Notes: generated by a model from the sequence alone, not told the origin. A stretch of 64,000 bases of DNA from Mycolicibacterium sp. MU0053 (GCF_963378095.1 NZ_OY726397.1:1364001-1428000), one strand, 5' to 3'; counted from the stretch's first letter, positions 1-16,046 are shown. Program-made: numbers and translations.

Positions 1-500
1 TGGGGGCGGACCGCGCCGGCGAGAGCGAGCAGGTCGAAGACCAACTGTTCCGATTCGGCCGGGTGCTCGACGAGCAGCCGCGATTGACGGCGCTGCTGTC
101 TGACGACACCACGCCGGCGGAACGTCGAGTCGGCTTGCTGCACAAGATTCTTGGCGATGCGGTGGGGACGGCGAACCCGACCACTGCTGCATTGCTGAGC
201 CAGACTGTCGAGCTGCTGCGGGGTGCACGCGCCGATCTGGCCGTCGCTGACCTGGCGGAACTCGCGGTCTCTCGGCGGGGCGAGATCGTGGCGCACGTGA
301 CGGCCGCGGCCGATCTCCGCGATGCGCAGCGCAACCGTCTCACCGAGATCCTGGGCCGCATCTACAGCCATCCGGTTGCGGTGCAGCTGAGCATCGACCC
401 GGCCCTGCTGGGTGGACTGCAAGTCGCGGTCGGCGACGAGGTCATCGACGGGGCTATTTCATCGCGGTTGGCGGCGGCCCGCGCCGGCCTGCCGGACTGA
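1..500 (+). CDS. atpH: ATP synthase fused b-delta subunit, C-terminal part
   Basis: This is the 3' end of the F-type ATP synthase peripheral-stalk gene; the frame is open to the left window edge, so the start is missing. The visible 166 residues form an OSCP/delta domain, with the run QTVELLRG near the middle and a C-terminal GDEVIDG-SSRLAAA signature that docks on top of the alpha3beta3 head. In mycobacteria this domain is fused to a second b subunit, making a protein of about 445 residues; from this fragment the fusion is inferred, not seen. The stop lies 48 bp before atpA, as expected for an atp operon. The identification is firm because atpA, G, D and C follow in order. Confidence 0.95.
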   Translation, partial: GADRAGESEQVEDQLFRFGRVLDEQPRLTALLSDDTTPAERRVGLLHKILGDAVGTANPTTAALLSQTVELLRGARADLAVADLAELAVSRRGEIVAHVTAAADLRDAQRNRLTEILGRIYSHPVAVQLSIDPALLGGLQVAVGDEVIDGAISSRLAAARAGLPD

Positions 501-548
501 CCAACTAGAACTCGAGCAGTAGACAAACGAAGGCAGGAACGAAAGACC

Positions 549-2198
549 ATGGCAGAGTTGACAATCTCCGCTGCTGATATCGAAGGTGCCATCGAGGATT
601 ACGTATCCTCGTTTTCCGCCGACACAGGGCGTGAAGAGGTCGGTACCGTCATTGACGCTGGCGACGGTATTGCGCATGTCGAGGGCCTGCCCTCGGTCAT
701 GACGCAGGAACTTCTCGAGTTTCCAGGTGGCGTGCTCGGTGTGGCGCTCAACCTCGACGAGCACAGCGTCGGTGTGGTGATCCTGGGCGACTTCGAGAAG
801 ATCGAGCAGGGCCAGCAGGTCAAGCGGACCGGCGAGGTGCTTTCGGTGCCCGTCGGTGACGGCTTCCTCGGACGCGTCGTGAACCCGCTCGGTGAGCCCA
901 TCGACGGTCAGGGCGACATCAAGGCCGACGCCCGTCGCGCCCTGGAACTGCAGGCGCCCTCGGTGGTGCAGCGGCAGGGAGTGTCCGAGCCGCTGCAGAC
1001 CGGCATCAAGGCGATCGACTCGCAGACCCCGATCGGTCGCGGTCAGCGTCAGCTCATCATCGGCGACCGCAAGACCGGTAAGACCGCGGTGTGCATCGAC
1101 ACCATCTTGAACCAGCGGGAGAACTGGGAGTCCGGCGATCCCAAGAAGCAGGTCCGCTGCGTGTACGTGGCCATCGGCCAGAAGGGCACCACCATCGCCA
1201 GCGTGAAGCGGGCGTTGGAAGAGGGCGGTGCGATGGAGTACACCACCATCGTCGCGGCCCCCGCCTCCGACGCCGCCGGCTTCAAATGGCTTGCGCCCTA
1301 CACGGGTTCGACCATCGGCCAGCAGTGGATGTACGACGGCAAGCATGTGCTGATCGTGTTCGACGACCTCTCCAAGCAGGCCGACGCCTACCGCGCGATC
1401 TCGCTGCTGCTGCGTCGTCCGCCGGGCCGCGAAGCCTTCCCGGGTGACGTCTTCTACCTGCACTCGCGCCTGCTCGAACGTTGCGCCAAGCTCTCCGACG
1501 AGCTCGGTGGTGGATCGATGACCGGGCTGCCGATCATCGAGACCAAGGCCAACGACATCTCGGCGTTCATCCCCACCAACGTCATCTCGATCACCGACGG
1601 CCAGTGCTTCCTGGAGTCCGACCTGTTCAACCAGGGCGTGCGGCCGGCCATCAACGTCGGTGTCTCGGTGTCTCGCGTCGGTGGCGCGGCCCAGATCAAG
1701 GCCATGAAAGAGGTCGCCGGCTCGCTGCGTTTGGATCTGTCGCAGTACCGCGAGCTGGAGGCGTTCGCCGCCTTCGCGTCCGACCTCGACGCCGCGTCGA
1801 AGGCGCAGCTGGAGCGCGGTGCCCGTCTGGTCGAGCTGCTCAAGCAGCCGCAGTACTCGCCGATGTCGGTCGAGGACCAGGTGGTCGCGATCTTCCTCGG
1901 CACCAAGGGCCATCTGGACTCGGTCCCGGTCGAGGACGTGCAGCGCTTCGAGACCGAGTTGCTCGAGCACGTGAAGGCCAGCCACGACGGGATCCTCACC
2001 GAGATCCGGGAGAGCCTGAAGCTCTCGGAGCAGACCGAGGAGAAGCTCGTCGAGGTCATCAACGACTTCAAGAAGGGCTTCCAGGCCACCGACGGCAGCT
2101 CGGTAGTCGTCGACGACAAGGTCGAGGCCATGTCGGACGAGGACGTCGAGAAGGAGTCGGTCAAGGTCCGCAAGTCCGCTCCGCCGAAGAAGAAGTAG
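549..2198 (+). CDS. atpA: ATP synthase subunit alpha
   Basis: Non-catalytic nucleotide-binding subunit of the F1 head (549 residues). Walker A GDRKTGKT lies at residues 172-179, and the arginine finger in VSVSRVGG at about R376 completes the catalytic sites on beta. After the ordinary alpha fold there is an acidic then basic tail of about 35 residues ending PPKKK. Mycobacterial alpha subunits are known for such a C-terminal extension, which restrains ATP hydrolysis. The ATG at 549 is preceded by a purine-rich stretch (gaacgaaag). Second gene in the visible atp operon; atpG follows after 15 bp. Confidence 0.98.
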   Translation: MAELTISAADIEGAIEDYVSSFSADTGREEVGTVIDAGDGIAHVEGLPSVMTQELLEFPGGVLGVALNLDEHSVGVVILGDFEKIEQGQQVKRTGEVLSVPVGDGFLGRVVNPLGEPIDGQGDIKADARRALELQAPSVVQRQGVSEPLQTGIKAIDSQTPIGRGQRQLIIGDRKTGKTAVCIDTILNQRENWESGDPKKQVRCVYVAIGQKGTTIASVKRALEEGGAMEYTTIVAAPASDAAGFKWLAPYTGSTIGQQWMYDGKHVLIVFDDLSKQADAYRAISLLLRRPPGREAFPGDVFYLHSRLLERCAKLSDELGGGSMTGLPIIETKANDISAFIPTNVISITDGQCFLESDLFNQGVRPAINVGVSVSRVGGAAQIKAMKEVAGSLRLDLSQYRELEAFAAFASDLDAASKAQLERGARLVELLKQPQYSPMSVEDQVVAIFLGTKGHLDSVPVEDVQRFETELLEHVKASHDGILTEIRESLKLSEQTEEKLVEVINDFKKGFQATDGSSVVVDDKVEAMSDEDVEKESVKVRKSAPPKKK

Positions 2199-2213
2199 GG
2201 ATCCGGATACCAG

Positions 2214-3137
2214 ATGGCAGCCACACTGCGCGAGTTGCGCGGCCGCATCCGTTCCGCGGGGTCGATCAAGAAGATCACCAAGGCCCAGGAACTGATCGCG
2301 ACGTCGCGGATTGCCAAGGCGCAGGCCAGGGTCGAGGCGGCCCGGCCGTACGCCGAGGAAATCACCACCATGCTGACCGACCTGGCCGGTGCCAGCGCGT
2401 TGGATCACCCACTGCTCGTGGAACGCGAGAACCCCCGGCGCGCTGCCGTGCTGGTGGTCTCGTCGGACCGCGGTTTGTGCGGTGGCTACAACGCGAATGT
2501 GCTGCGGCAGGCCGAGGAGCTCTTGGCGCTCCTGCGGGACGAGGGTAAAGACGCGGTGCTGTACGTAGTCGGCCGTAAGGCGTTGGGCTACTACAGCTTC
2601 CGTAACCGCGAGGTCACTGAATCGTGGACCGGTTTCTCTGAACGGCCCACCTATGAGGACGCCAAGGTGATTGCCGACACCTTGGTCGAGGCGTTCATGT
2701 CCGGCCAGGACGACGACGGTGATGATGCCGGCGCCGACGGTGTCCTGGGCGTCGATGAACTGCACATCGTGTTCACCGAGTTCAGGTCGATGCTCTCGCA
2801 GGTCGCCGAGGCGCGTCGGATCGCGCCGATGGTGGTCGAGTATGTGGGCGAGGCCGAGGAAGGACCGCACACGCTGTTCTCCTTCGAGCCGGATGCCGAA
2901 ACGCTCTTCGGCGAGTTGCTCCCGCGTTACGTCGCGACCCGTGTCTACGCGGCGATGCTCGAGGCTGCGGCCTCGGAGTCCGCGGCGCGGCGCCGAGCGA
3001 TGAAGTCCGCCAGCGACAACGCCGACGACCTCATCAAGGACCTCACGCTGCAAGCCAACCGCGAGCGTCAGGCCCAGATCACCCAGGAAATCAGCGAGAT
3101 CGTCGGCGGCGCCAATGCGTTGGCCGATGCCAAATAG
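2214..3137 (+). CDS. atpG: ATP synthase subunit gamma
   Basis: Central rotor shaft of F1 (307 residues). N-terminal [22 protein letters not shown] and the C-terminal helix with [12 protein letters not shown] are the paired coiled coil that turns inside alpha3beta3. At about residues 163-180 an Asp/Gly-rich insertion ([15 protein letters not shown]) corresponds to the extra loop known from mycobacterial gamma subunits, proposed to limit reverse rotation and ATPase activity. Fifteen bases separate it from atpA and 27 from atpD, consistent with one transcript. Nothing is truncated. Confidence 0.98.
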   Translation: MAATLRELRGRIRSAGSIKKITKAQELIATSRIAKAQARVEAARPYAEEITTMLTDLAGASALDHPLLVERENPRRAAVLVVSSDRGLCGGYNANVLRQAEELLALLRDEGKDAVLYVVGRKALGYYSFRNREVTESWTGFSERPTYEDAKVIADTLVEAFMSGQDDDGDDAGADGVLGVDELHIVFTEFRSMLSQVAEARRIAPMVVEYVGEAEEGPHTLFSFEPDAETLFGELLPRYVATRVYAAMLEAAASESAARRRAMKSASDNADDLIKDLTLQANRERQAQITQEISEIVGGANALADAK

Positions 3138-4601
<1,464 letters not shown>

Positions 4602-4664
4602 TGAGCGCTTGCGCGAAGAACCGACAAACACAGTCGGTTTCGATATCTCGGAAGGTGGTGCGTG

Positions 4665-5030
4665 GTGGCTGAACTGGACGTCGATATTGTCGCCGTCGAG
4701 CGCAAGATCTGGTCGGGCAAGGCCACTTTCGTCTTCACCCGGACCACCGCCGGCGAGATCGGCATCTTGCCGCGGCATATCCCGCTGGTGGCCCAACTCG
4801 TCGACGACGCGATGGTGCGCGTCGAGCGAGAAGGCGAAGATGACCTGCGCATCGCGGTAGACGGCGGATTCCTGTCGGTGACCGACGAAGGCGTCATCAT
4901 CCTGGCCGAATCGGCCGAGTTCGAATCCGAGATCGATGTCGATGCGGCCAAGGCCGATTCGGAATCCGAGGATCCGGCGACGGCCGCCAAGGGTCGGGCC
5001 AGACTGCGCGCCGTCGGCCAAATCGCCTAG
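4665..5030 (+). CDS. atpC: ATP synthase subunit epsilon
   Basis: F1 epsilon subunit, 121 residues from this start. The N-terminal beta-sandwich contains the family block [16 protein letters not shown], and the short C-terminal alpha-helical part is acidic ([11 protein letters not shown]) before a basic end. Two GTG codons lie in tandem at 4662 and 4665. The second is chosen because it gives [12 protein letters not shown], matching the usual mycobacterial N-terminus and length, and leaves about 9 bases to the AAGG upstream; 4662 would add one residue. Last subunit gene of the atp operon. Confidence 0.95.
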   Translation: MAELDVDIVAVERKIWSGKATFVFTRTTAGEIGILPRHIPLVAQLVDDAMVRVEREGEDDLRIAVDGGFLSVTDEGVIILAESAEFESEIDVDAAKADSESEDPATAAKGRARLRAVGQIA

Positions 5031-5041
5031 GGACACCTGCC

Positions 5042-5494
5042 ATGAGCACGCCCATGATTGTGATGGCCGTGCTGGTGGCCGTGCTATTGCTGCTGGTCCT
5101 CGCCCTGACTTACCGCTTATGGAAGCTGCGTCAGGGCGGGACCGCGGCGATTCTGCGGGACACTCCCGCTGTCGCAGGACACGGCTGGCGCCACGGCGTG
5201 ATCCGATACCGCGGTGGTGAAGCCGTCTTCTACCGGTTGTCGAGCGCGCGGTGGTGGCCCGATCGCCGGTTGAGTCGACGCGACACCGACATCATTTCCC
5301 GGCGGGCGCCGCGCGGCGATGAATTCGACATCATGACCGATCAGATTGTCGTACTCGAATTACGCGATACCGCCGCCGAACGGCCGGAGCGGCGCAACGG
5401 ATACGAGATCGCGCTGGATCGTGGCGCGTTGACCGCTTTTCTGTCGTGGTTGGAGTCGCGGCCGAATCCCCGCGCCCGCCGACGCAGCACGTGA
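5042..5494 (+). CDS. DUF2550 family membrane-anchored protein
   Basis: A 150-residue protein that starts 11 bp after atpC and so is probably cotranscribed with it. Residues about 4-22 (PMIVMAVLVAVLLLLVLAL) are a single N-terminal transmembrane segment. The rest is soluble and basic, with RWWPDRRLSRRDTDIISRR near the middle. The same gene sits directly after atpC in M. tuberculosis (the Rv1312 position). Its function is unknown. The position suggests, but does not show, a link to ATP synthase or to the cell envelope. Confidence 0.9.
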   Translation: MSTPMIVMAVLVAVLLLLVLALTYRLWKLRQGGTAAILRDTPAVAGHGWRHGVIRYRGGEAVFYRLSSARWWPDRRLSRRDTDIISRRAPRGDEFDIMTDQIVVLELRDTAAERPERRNGYEIALDRGALTAFLSWLESRPNPRARRRST

Positions 5495-5498
5495 TCGG

Positions 5499-6104
5499 CT
5501 AGTCGTTCGAACTCTCGGCCGCGGGCGCGGATGCCCCGCCGCCGCCCGGCTTCCACAACACGTCCCCGTCGGGATTCGCGACGCGCGACAGGATGAACAG
5601 CAAGTCCGACAGCCGATTCAGATACTTGGCGGGCAGCACGCTGACGGAACCCGGATGCGCATCGATTGCACTCCAAGCGGACCGCTCGGCGCGCCTGGCC
5701 GCGGTGCGTGCCACATGCAGCAATGCGGACAGCGCAGTTCCCCCCGGCAGTATGAAGGAGTTCAGCGGCTCGAGCGACGCGTTGAACTCGTCGCACCAGG
5801 TCTCGAGGCGGTCGATATAGGGCTGCGTGATGCGCAGTGGGGGATGGACGGGGTTGTCCACCACCGGAGTCGACAGGTCCGCGCCCGCATCGAAGAGGTC
5901 GTTCTGGATCTGTTGCAGCACCGAGGCCATTTGCTGGTCTGGGTTTCCGAGCGCCAGCGCCGTTCCGATTGCCGCGTTCGTCTCATCGCAGTCGGCGTAG
6001 GCGACCAGACGAGCGTCGTTCTTGGACACCCGGGAAAAGTCACTCAGGCCCGTGGTGCCGTCGTCCCCGGTGCGGGTGTAGATGCGGGTCAAATGGACTG
6101 CCAT
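5499..6104 (-). CDS. ATP:cob(I)alamin adenosyltransferase, PduO type
   Basis: Transfers the 5'-deoxyadenosyl group of ATP to cob(I)alamin to make coenzyme B12. The N-terminus MAVHLTRIYTRTGDDGTTGL carries the ATP-binding loop, and the later helix TAARRAERSAW holds the conserved Arg and Glu of the trimeric PduO family. The frame continues up to a GTG at 6146, but the ATG at 6104 gives 201 residues and the standard family N-terminus, so it is preferred. The gene converges on the DUF2550 gene (4 bp between stops) and is divergent from murA. Confidence 0.92.
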   Translation of the reverse strand: MAVHLTRIYTRTGDDGTTGLSDFSRVSKNDARLVAYADCDETNAAIGTALALGNPDQQMASVLQQIQNDLFDAGADLSTPVVDNPVHPPLRITQPYIDRLETWCDEFNASLEPLNSFILPGGTALSALLHVARTAARRAERSAWSAIDAHPGSVSVLPAKYLNRLSDLLFILSRVANPDGDVLWKPGGGGASAPAAESSND

Positions 6105-6139
6105 AGCCAAACCGTACCCGGGGGGAGTGACCGAGCTGA

Positions 6140-6168
6140 CTGACACCTGCAGGTGTCCTGCTTAGACT
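6140..6168 (+). promoter_or_regulatory. Predicted murA promoter with internal palindrome
   Basis: The -35 CTGACA (6140-6145) and -10 TAGACT (6163-6168) are separated by exactly 17 bp and match the housekeeping sigma consensus. The -10 ends 6 bases before the murA GTG at 6175, so transcription would start at or next to the start codon, giving a leaderless mRNA. A perfect 16-bp palindrome (GACACCTGCAGGTGTC, 6142-6157) overlaps the -35 and the spacer and could be an operator. Confidence 0.65.
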
Positions 6169-6174
6169 GACCGC

Positions 6175-7431
6175 GTGACTGAGCGATTCGTGGTGACCGG
6201 AGGCTGCCGGTTGGCGGGCACGGTTGCTGTCGGCGGAGCAAAGAACAGTGTGCTCAAGCTGATGGCGGCCAGCCTGCTTGCCGAGGGCACCACGACGATC
6301 ACGAACTGCCCAGACATCCTCGACGTGCCCTTGATGGCGGAGGTGCTGCGCGGATTGGGTGCCACCGTCGAACTCGACGGCGACACCGTCCGAATCACCT
6401 CGCCGGATGAACTCAAGTACGAGGCGGACTTCGCCGCCGTGCGGCAGTTCCGCGCCTCGGTGTGTGTGTTGGGTCCGCTGGTCGGACGCTGCAAGCGAGC
6501 CCGGGTCGCGCTGCCGGGTGGCGACGCGATCGGGTCGCGGCCGCTCGACATGCATCAAGCGGGGCTGCGCCAACTGGGCGCGAAGTGCAACATCGAACAT
6601 GGTTGTGTGGTCGCCGAGGCGGAGTCGCTGCACGGCGCCGAGATTCAACTCGAGTTTCCGTCCGTCGGCGCGACCGAGAACATTCTGATGGCCGCGGTGC
6701 TGGCCCAGGGCGTCACCACCATTCACAACGCCGCGCGCGAACCGGATGTGGCCGACCTCTGCGACATGCTCAACCAGATGGGTGCCCAGGTTTCGGGGGC
6801 CGGCTCGTCCACCTTGACGATCGTCGGGGTGCCGAAGCTGCACCCCACCGAGCACCGGGTGATCGGCGACCGCATTGTCGCGGCCACCTGGGGTATCGCG
6901 GCGGCGATGACCCGCGGCGACATCACCGTCACCGGCGTGGACCCCGCGCACCTGCAGTTGGTGCTGCACAAGCTGCACGACGTGGGGGCCACAGTCACCC
7001 AGAGTGACGACGGGTTCCGGGTGGTCCAGTACGAGCGACCCAAGGCGGTCAACATCGCCACCCTGCCGTTCCCGGGATTTCCGACCGACCTGCAGCCGAT
7101 GGCGATCGGACTGGCAGCGATCGCCGATGGAACATCGATGATCACCGAGAACGTCTTCGAAGCGCGCTTCCGGTTTGTCGAGGAGATGATCCGGCTGGGT
7201 GCCGATGCCCGCACCGACGGTCATCATGCGGTGGTGCGTGGAATTCCGCAGTTGTCGAGCGCACCGGTGTGGTCCTCGGACATCCGCGCCGGCGCCGGCC
7301 TGGTGCTCGCGGGGCTGGTTGCGGACGGAGAGACCGAGGTCCACGACGTTTTTCACATCGATCGGGGCTACCCGTTGTTCGTGGAGAACCTGGCGAGTTT
7401 GGGCGCAGAGATTTTCAGGGTAGGGTCTTAG
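6175..7431 (+). CDS. murA: UDP-N-acetylglucosamine 1-carboxyvinyltransferase
   Basis: First committed cytoplasmic step of peptidoglycan synthesis: transfer of enolpyruvate from PEP to UDP-GlcNAc (418 residues). N-terminal [13 protein letters not shown] and the inverted alpha/beta repeat are typical of the EPSP-synthase/MurA fold. In the active-site loop [14 protein letters not shown] the residue at 117 is Asp, where E. coli MurA has the fosfomycin-alkylated Cys115. The same substitution in M. tuberculosis gives intrinsic fosfomycin resistance. GTG start, with no Shine-Dalgarno sequence but a promoter ending 6 bases upstream. The rRNA operon follows, as at the mycobacterial rrnA locus. Confidence 0.97.
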   Translation: MTERFVVTGGCRLAGTVAVGGAKNSVLKLMAASLLAEGTTTITNCPDILDVPLMAEVLRGLGATVELDGDTVRITSPDELKYEADFAAVRQFRASVCVLGPLVGRCKRARVALPGGDAIGSRPLDMHQAGLRQLGAKCNIEHGCVVAEAESLHGAEIQLEFPSVGATENILMAAVLAQGVTTIHNAAREPDVADLCDMLNQMGAQVSGAGSSTLTIVGVPKLHPTEHRVIGDRIVAATWGIAAAMTRGDITVTGVDPAHLQLVLHKLHDVGATVTQSDDGFRVVQYERPKAVNIATLPFPGFPTDLQPMAIGLAAIADGTSMITENVFEARFRFVEEMIRLGADARTDGHHAVVRGIPQLSSAPVWSSDIRAGAGLVLAGLVADGETEVHDVFHIDRGYPLFVENLASLGAEIFRVGS

Positions 7432-7484
7432 GAGCAAGCACAGCAGTGCGGCGACCATCACAGCGAAGGACGCCACAGAGCAGC

Positions 7485-7514
7485 TTGACTTCCCAGTCCA
7501 GATCGGTCTAAGCT
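7485..7514 (+). promoter_or_regulatory. rRNA operon promoter (PCL1-like)
   Basis: The -35 TTGACT (7485-7490) and -10 TAAGCT (7509-7514) have an 18-bp spacer and are followed by GGCAGGGTTGCCCC, the block that follows the conserved-leader promoter in mycobacterial rrn operons. Transcription would start near 7521. A second, weaker -10-like TAGGGT (7421-7426) overlaps the end of murA and could be an upstream promoter, but its -35 is poor. The murA-16S gap (7432-7730) holds no gene. Confidence 0.75.
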
Positions 7515-7520
7515 GGCAGG

Positions 7521-7730
7521 GTTGCCCCAAACCGGGGAAACAAAGAAGCAAGTCTGTTGTTTGAGAACTCAATAGTGTGTTTGGTGGTTTTTGTTTGTTG
7601 TTGTTTTTTGCCACATTCTGGGGCTTCCCGTGTTTTGGGGTGTGGTGTTTTTGATGCCAGTTTTTGGTGTCTTTTTGTTAGGTCAGATTTTTCTGATTCG
7701 AATTCTGCCTGGCCCTGTGGGGTTGGGGGT
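7521..7730 (+). other. Pre-rRNA leader with antitermination-like element
   Basis: Transcribed leader before 16S. The block TTGTTTGAGAACTCAATAG at about 7557-7575, followed by TGTGTTTGG, is conserved in mycobacterial rrn leaders and is thought to form the nut-like antitermination and processing region. The rest is T/G-rich (many TTG repeats) and probably forms one arm of the RNase III stem around 16S. No credible protein is encoded. Confidence 0.6.
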
Positions 7731-12767
<5,037 letters not shown>

Positions 12768-12976
12768 CAACCAACCCCACTATTGTGTGGAACGTTGAAA
12801 ACCACAGGGTAAGCACCACAACGCGTCTCGCAACCACACTCCACAAATACACAAACATGCACACCCCACCACCAAAAACACCTTTCTTGGTGAACACGGT
12901 GCCCCCACCCAGGGACCCCGCCCCCCACCTACGGGGGCGACCCCCACCCGGGCCGGCACCACACAAGAAAATAAAG

Positions 12977-13091
12977 TTACGGCGGCCATAGCGACAGGGA
13001 AACGCCCGGACCCATCCCGAACCCGGAAGCTAAGCCTGTCAGCGCCGATGATACTACCCAACCCGGGTGGAAAAGTAGGACACCGCCGAAC
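12977..13091 (+). rRNA. rrf: 5S ribosomal RNA
   Basis: About 115 bases. TTACGGCGGCCATAGCG at the 5' end pairs with the 3' CACCGCCGAACA. The internal CCCGAACCCGGAAGCTAAGCC and GATGATACTACCC are typical of mycobacterial 5S. The 23S-5S spacer (12768-12976) is A/C-rich and has no gene. Confidence 0.96.
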
Positions 13092-13099
13092 ACACACAT

Positions 13100-13138
13100 A
13101 GAAACACCCCCCACCACAAATGGGGGGTGCTTCTATTT
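13100..13138 (+). terminator. Intrinsic terminator of the rRNA operon
   Basis: A perfect 9-bp stem CACCCCCCA / TGGGGGGTG (13105-13113 and 13121-13129) with a 7-base loop, extended by AGAA/TTCT after one mismatch, then a T-rich tail (TTCTATTTGT). It lies 13 bases after 5S and just before the convergent ogt stop, so it may serve both directions. Confidence 0.85.
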
Positions 13139-13156
13139 GTGCTGCAAGTACTTTTG

Positions 13157-13648
13157 CTATTCGAACAGCGTCAGGTTTGCGCTATTCCTTTCCAGGTCCA
13201 ATAGCGTGGATTTCCGCGCCATTCCGCCGCCGAATCCGGTCAGGCTGCCATTCGCGCCGATTACTCGGTGACACGGCACAATAACCGCGATCGGATTGCG
13301 ACCATTGGCCAATCCGACGGCGCGAAATGCGGTCGGAGCGCCGATTTGTCGGGCGATTTCGCCATATGAACGCGTGTCGCCATAGGGAATGGTGCGCAGC
13401 GCTTCCCACACCCGCCGCTGAAAGTCCGTCCCCGCCAGCTCGAGCCGTAGGTCGAATTCCTTGAGTTCGCCCGCGAAGTACGCGCCCAGCTGCTCCACCG
13501 CGTCGGGAAAGGCGCGGTCGTTGAGCTGCCAATCGGCGCGGTCGGGCTCGTAGGTCTGATCGACCATCCGAAGATTGGTCAATACCGGGCCCTTGCCGGC
13601 GAGGGTCAGCGGCCCGATCGGACTGTCGATGATGCGGTACTGAGTCAT
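13157..13648 (-). CDS. ogt: Methylated-DNA--[protein]-cysteine S-methyltransferase
   Basis: Suicide repair enzyme that moves the methyl group from O6-methylguanine to its own cysteine (163 residues). The acceptor is C126 in IAVIVPCHRVIG. The helix-turn-helix DNA-binding part includes SYGEIARQIG, and AFRAVGLANGRNP precedes the active site. The open frame runs on upstream, but the ATG at 13648 fits the family and overlaps the alkA stop by 4 bp (ATGA), showing translational coupling. Same order (alkA then ogt) as in M. tuberculosis Rv1317c-Rv1316c. Confidence 0.95.
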   Translation of the reverse strand: MTQYRIIDSPIGPLTLAGKGPVLTNLRMVDQTYEPDRADWQLNDRAFPDAVEQLGAYFAGELKEFDLRLELAGTDFQRRVWEALRTIPYGDTRSYGEIARQIGAPTAFRAVGLANGRNPIAVIVPCHRVIGANGSLTGFGGGMARKSTLLDLERNSANLTLFE

Positions 13649-15132
13649 GCTGCTTCCTTTGGTGGCCAGTGATTCACGGAATGTTCGAGGGCGGTCCACA
13701 GGTACTGGGTGGCGTAGGAGCGCCAAGGCCGCCATCGGCTGCTGATTTCGGACAACCTACGCGCGTCGTCGGACAGTCCGAGTCTGGCCGCTGCGGTACG
13801 CGCTCCGAGATCGGTGGCGGGGAAGGAATCCGGGTCGCCGAGGCCGCGCATCGCGATGATCTCGGCGGTCCAGTGCCCCACCCCCGGCATTGCGAGCAGG
13901 TGCGCCCGCGCTGCGTTCCAGTCCACCCCGGCGTCGAGTGCCAGTTCCCCGTCGGCGAGGGCCCGGACGAGTCCGTGCAGGGCACGTTTGCGCGCCGCGG
14001 GCATGGCGAGACGTTCGGGGGCGATGTCGACCAGGTCGGCCGTGGTGGGGAAGACACGGGTCAAGCCGCCCGCATGGTCCACCAGGGGCCGGCCGCAGTC
14101 CCGGACGAGCCGACCGGCCAGCGTCTGTGCGCGCTTGGTCGAGATCTGCTGACCAAGCACTGCCCGCACCGCCAGTTCGTGTTCATCGACCGTGCGCGGG
14201 ATGCGTTGCCCCGGGGCCTTGAGCAACAGCGGGCGCAGCACCTCATCCTCGCTGAGCACGGTGTCGACGGCATTGGGATCGGCATCGAGGTCGAGCAGTC
14301 GCCGACAGCGGGCGATCGCGACCGGCAGGTCGCGGAAGTCCTCGAGTTGTAGGGTGCAGCGCACGTGGTCGGGCGCCGGCGTCAGATTGACGATGCCGGT
14401 TCCCGACGGCAACCGCAGTGAGCGACGGAAGGCACCGTCGCGGACCTCCTCGCAACCTGGTACGGCAGTCGCCGCGAGATGGCCGAACACCCCCTCGTAG
14501 GCGAACGGTTGGCGCACGGCAAGCCGAAGCGTCAGTGCGCCGCCAGGGGCGCCTTGGCCCTGGTCGCGGGTCCGCTTCCGACGGCGTAGTTCGCTCGGCG
14601 TCACGTCGAAGACGTCCCGCACAGTGTCGTTGAACTGCCGAATGCTGGAAAAGCCCGCCGCAAAAGTGACGTCGCCGAATGGCAGGTCCGTGGTCTCGAT
14701 CAGGATTCGCGCGGTCTGCGCCCGCTGCGCCCGGGCCAGCGCGAGCGGTCCCGCGCCGACCTCAGCCCGCAGTAGCCGTTCGATCTGTCGGGTGGTGTAG
14801 CCCAGGCGATTCGCCAGCCCGGTGACGCCGGTGCGGTCGACGGTGCCGTCGGCGATCAGTCGCATGGCCCTGGCCACCACGTCACCACGGATGTTCCACT
14901 CCGGGGATCCCGGGGACGCATCGGGACGGCACCGTTTACAGGACCGGAAGCCGGCCCGCTGCGCCGCGGCCGCAGTCGGATAAAAGCGCACATTGTGCGC
15001 GAGCGGGGTGCGGGCCGGGCAACTCGGGCGGCAATAGATGCCGGTCGTGAGCACGGCGATGACGAACCATCCGTCGAACCGCGCGTCCTTGGACTGAACG
15101 GCGCGATAGCAGTGGTCGAAGTCGTCGTGCAC
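13645..15132 (-). CDS. alkA: Ada-type methyl sensor fused to AlkA DNA glycosylase
   Basis: Adaptive-response protein of 495 residues. The N-terminal Ada zinc domain has the four cysteines C34, C38 (GIYCRPSCPA), C65 and C68 (CKRC); C34 aligns with the methylphosphotriester acceptor of E. coli Ada. An AraC-type helix-turn-helix follows (about 85-185), then the AlkA N-terminal domain and a HhH-GPD glycosylase with PGVGHWTAEIIAMRGLG and the catalytic Asp in FPATDLG. It would sense alkylation, activate the operon and excise 3-methyladenine. GTG start. Last gene of the conserved core block; the catabolic region begins beyond it. Confidence 0.94.
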   Translation of the reverse strand: MHDDFDHCYRAVQSKDARFDGWFVIAVLTTGIYCRPSCPARTPLAHNVRFYPTAAAAQRAGFRSCKRCRPDASPGSPEWNIRGDVVARAMRLIADGTVDRTGVTGLANRLGYTTRQIERLLRAEVGAGPLALARAQRAQTARILIETTDLPFGDVTFAAGFSSIRQFNDTVRDVFDVTPSELRRRKRTRDQGQGAPGGALTLRLAVRQPFAYEGVFGHLAATAVPGCEEVRDGAFRRSLRLPSGTGIVNLTPAPDHVRCTLQLEDFRDLPVAIARCRRLLDLDADPNAVDTVLSEDEVLRPLLLKAPGQRIPRTVDEHELAVRAVLGQQISTKRAQTLAGRLVRDCGRPLVDHAGGLTRVFPTTADLVDIAPERLAMPAARKRALHGLVRALADGELALDAGVDWNAARAHLLAMPGVGHWTAEIIAMRGLGDPDSFPATDLGARTAAARLGLSDDARRLSEISSRWRPWRSYATQYLWTALEHSVNHWPPKEAA

Positions 15133-15248
15133 CCTTCAACGATTACACGCGGGCACCGACATGACTAGCGGGAATGCGACATCGCGGTGAGCGGCCAGGC
15201 GGCATGTGCCGCAGCCCGAGAACCGCGCCGATCGTGGGCAGGCCACGG

Positions 15249-16046
15249 TCACGGCATCGTGTAGCCCCCGCTGACCGAGATCATCTGCCCGGTGACCTGT
15301 CTGGCGGCCCGGGCGGAGGAGAACCACAGCACCGCTCGGGCGACGTCCTCGGCGGTGGTGAGCTGACGGGTCGGGGTGTCCTTGACCATGTAGTCGATCT
15401 GGTCCTGGTTGAAGACGTTGTCCTGGCCGACCGACCACAGGCTGGCCGCCCCCACCGCGTCGGGGCCGTCGGGGATCACCAGGCCGGGACAGACGATGTT
15501 GGACCTGATGCCATGCCGGCCATGTTCCCGCGCGGTGGTCCGGGCCAGCGCCACCATCGCGGCCTTGGAGGCGCCGTATACGCCTTGGCGGATCTGGCCG
15601 AACGCGGCGTCGCTCGCGATGAACACGATCGATCCGCCGCCGCCATCCTTCATGGGACCGATTGCGGCCTGCGTGGCGCCGATCGCGGTGAACAGGTTGA
15701 TCTCGATGGTGCGCTGCCACTTGTCGCGGTCGGTATCGGTGGCGATGAAGCCTGGGACGCTCCAACCGGCGTTGTTGACGAGCACGTCGAGGCCGCCCCA
15801 GTGCTCGACCGCCACCGCGATGGTGGCGTCGGCGGCATCCGGTTCGGTCAGATCGGCGATGGCGAGTTCGACTGCGGCAGCGCCCCGGTCCAGGGCTTCG
15901 GCGCGCACCTTTTCGGCCTGCGGCCCATCGATGTCGCTGATCACGATTCGTGCGCCCTCGGCAGCGAACTCGTGCACGATGCCGCGACCGATGTTCGATG
16001 CGCCGCCGGTGACGACAACCCGGGCGTTGTCCAGTCCCAAATCCAC
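15249..16046 (-). CDS. Short-chain dehydrogenase/reductase
   Basis: Classical SDR of 265 residues, NAD(P)-dependent. The dinucleotide motif TGGASNIG is at 13-20, NNAG at 91-94, catalytic S145, Y157 and K161 (YGASK), and the C-terminal GQMISVSGGYTMP is normal. It probably oxidises a hydroxyl in a catabolic intermediate; the substrate cannot be read from the sequence. Transcribed divergently from the SDR at 16151 and sharing a 104-bp AT-rich control region with it, so the two are probably coregulated. First gene past the conserved alkA locus. Confidence 0.85.
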   Translation of the reverse strand: MDLGLDNARVVVTGGASNIGRGIVHEFAAEGARIVISDIDGPQAEKVRAEALDRGAAAVELAIADLTEPDAADATIAVAVEHWGGLDVLVNNAGWSVPGFIATDTDRDKWQRTIEINLFTAIGATQAAIGPMKDGGGGSIVFIASDAAFGQIRQGVYGASKAAMVALARTTAREHGRHGIRSNIVCPGLVIPDGPDAVGAASLWSVGQDNVFNQDQIDYMVKDTPTRQLTTAEDVARAVLWFSSARAARQVTGQMISVSGGYTMP

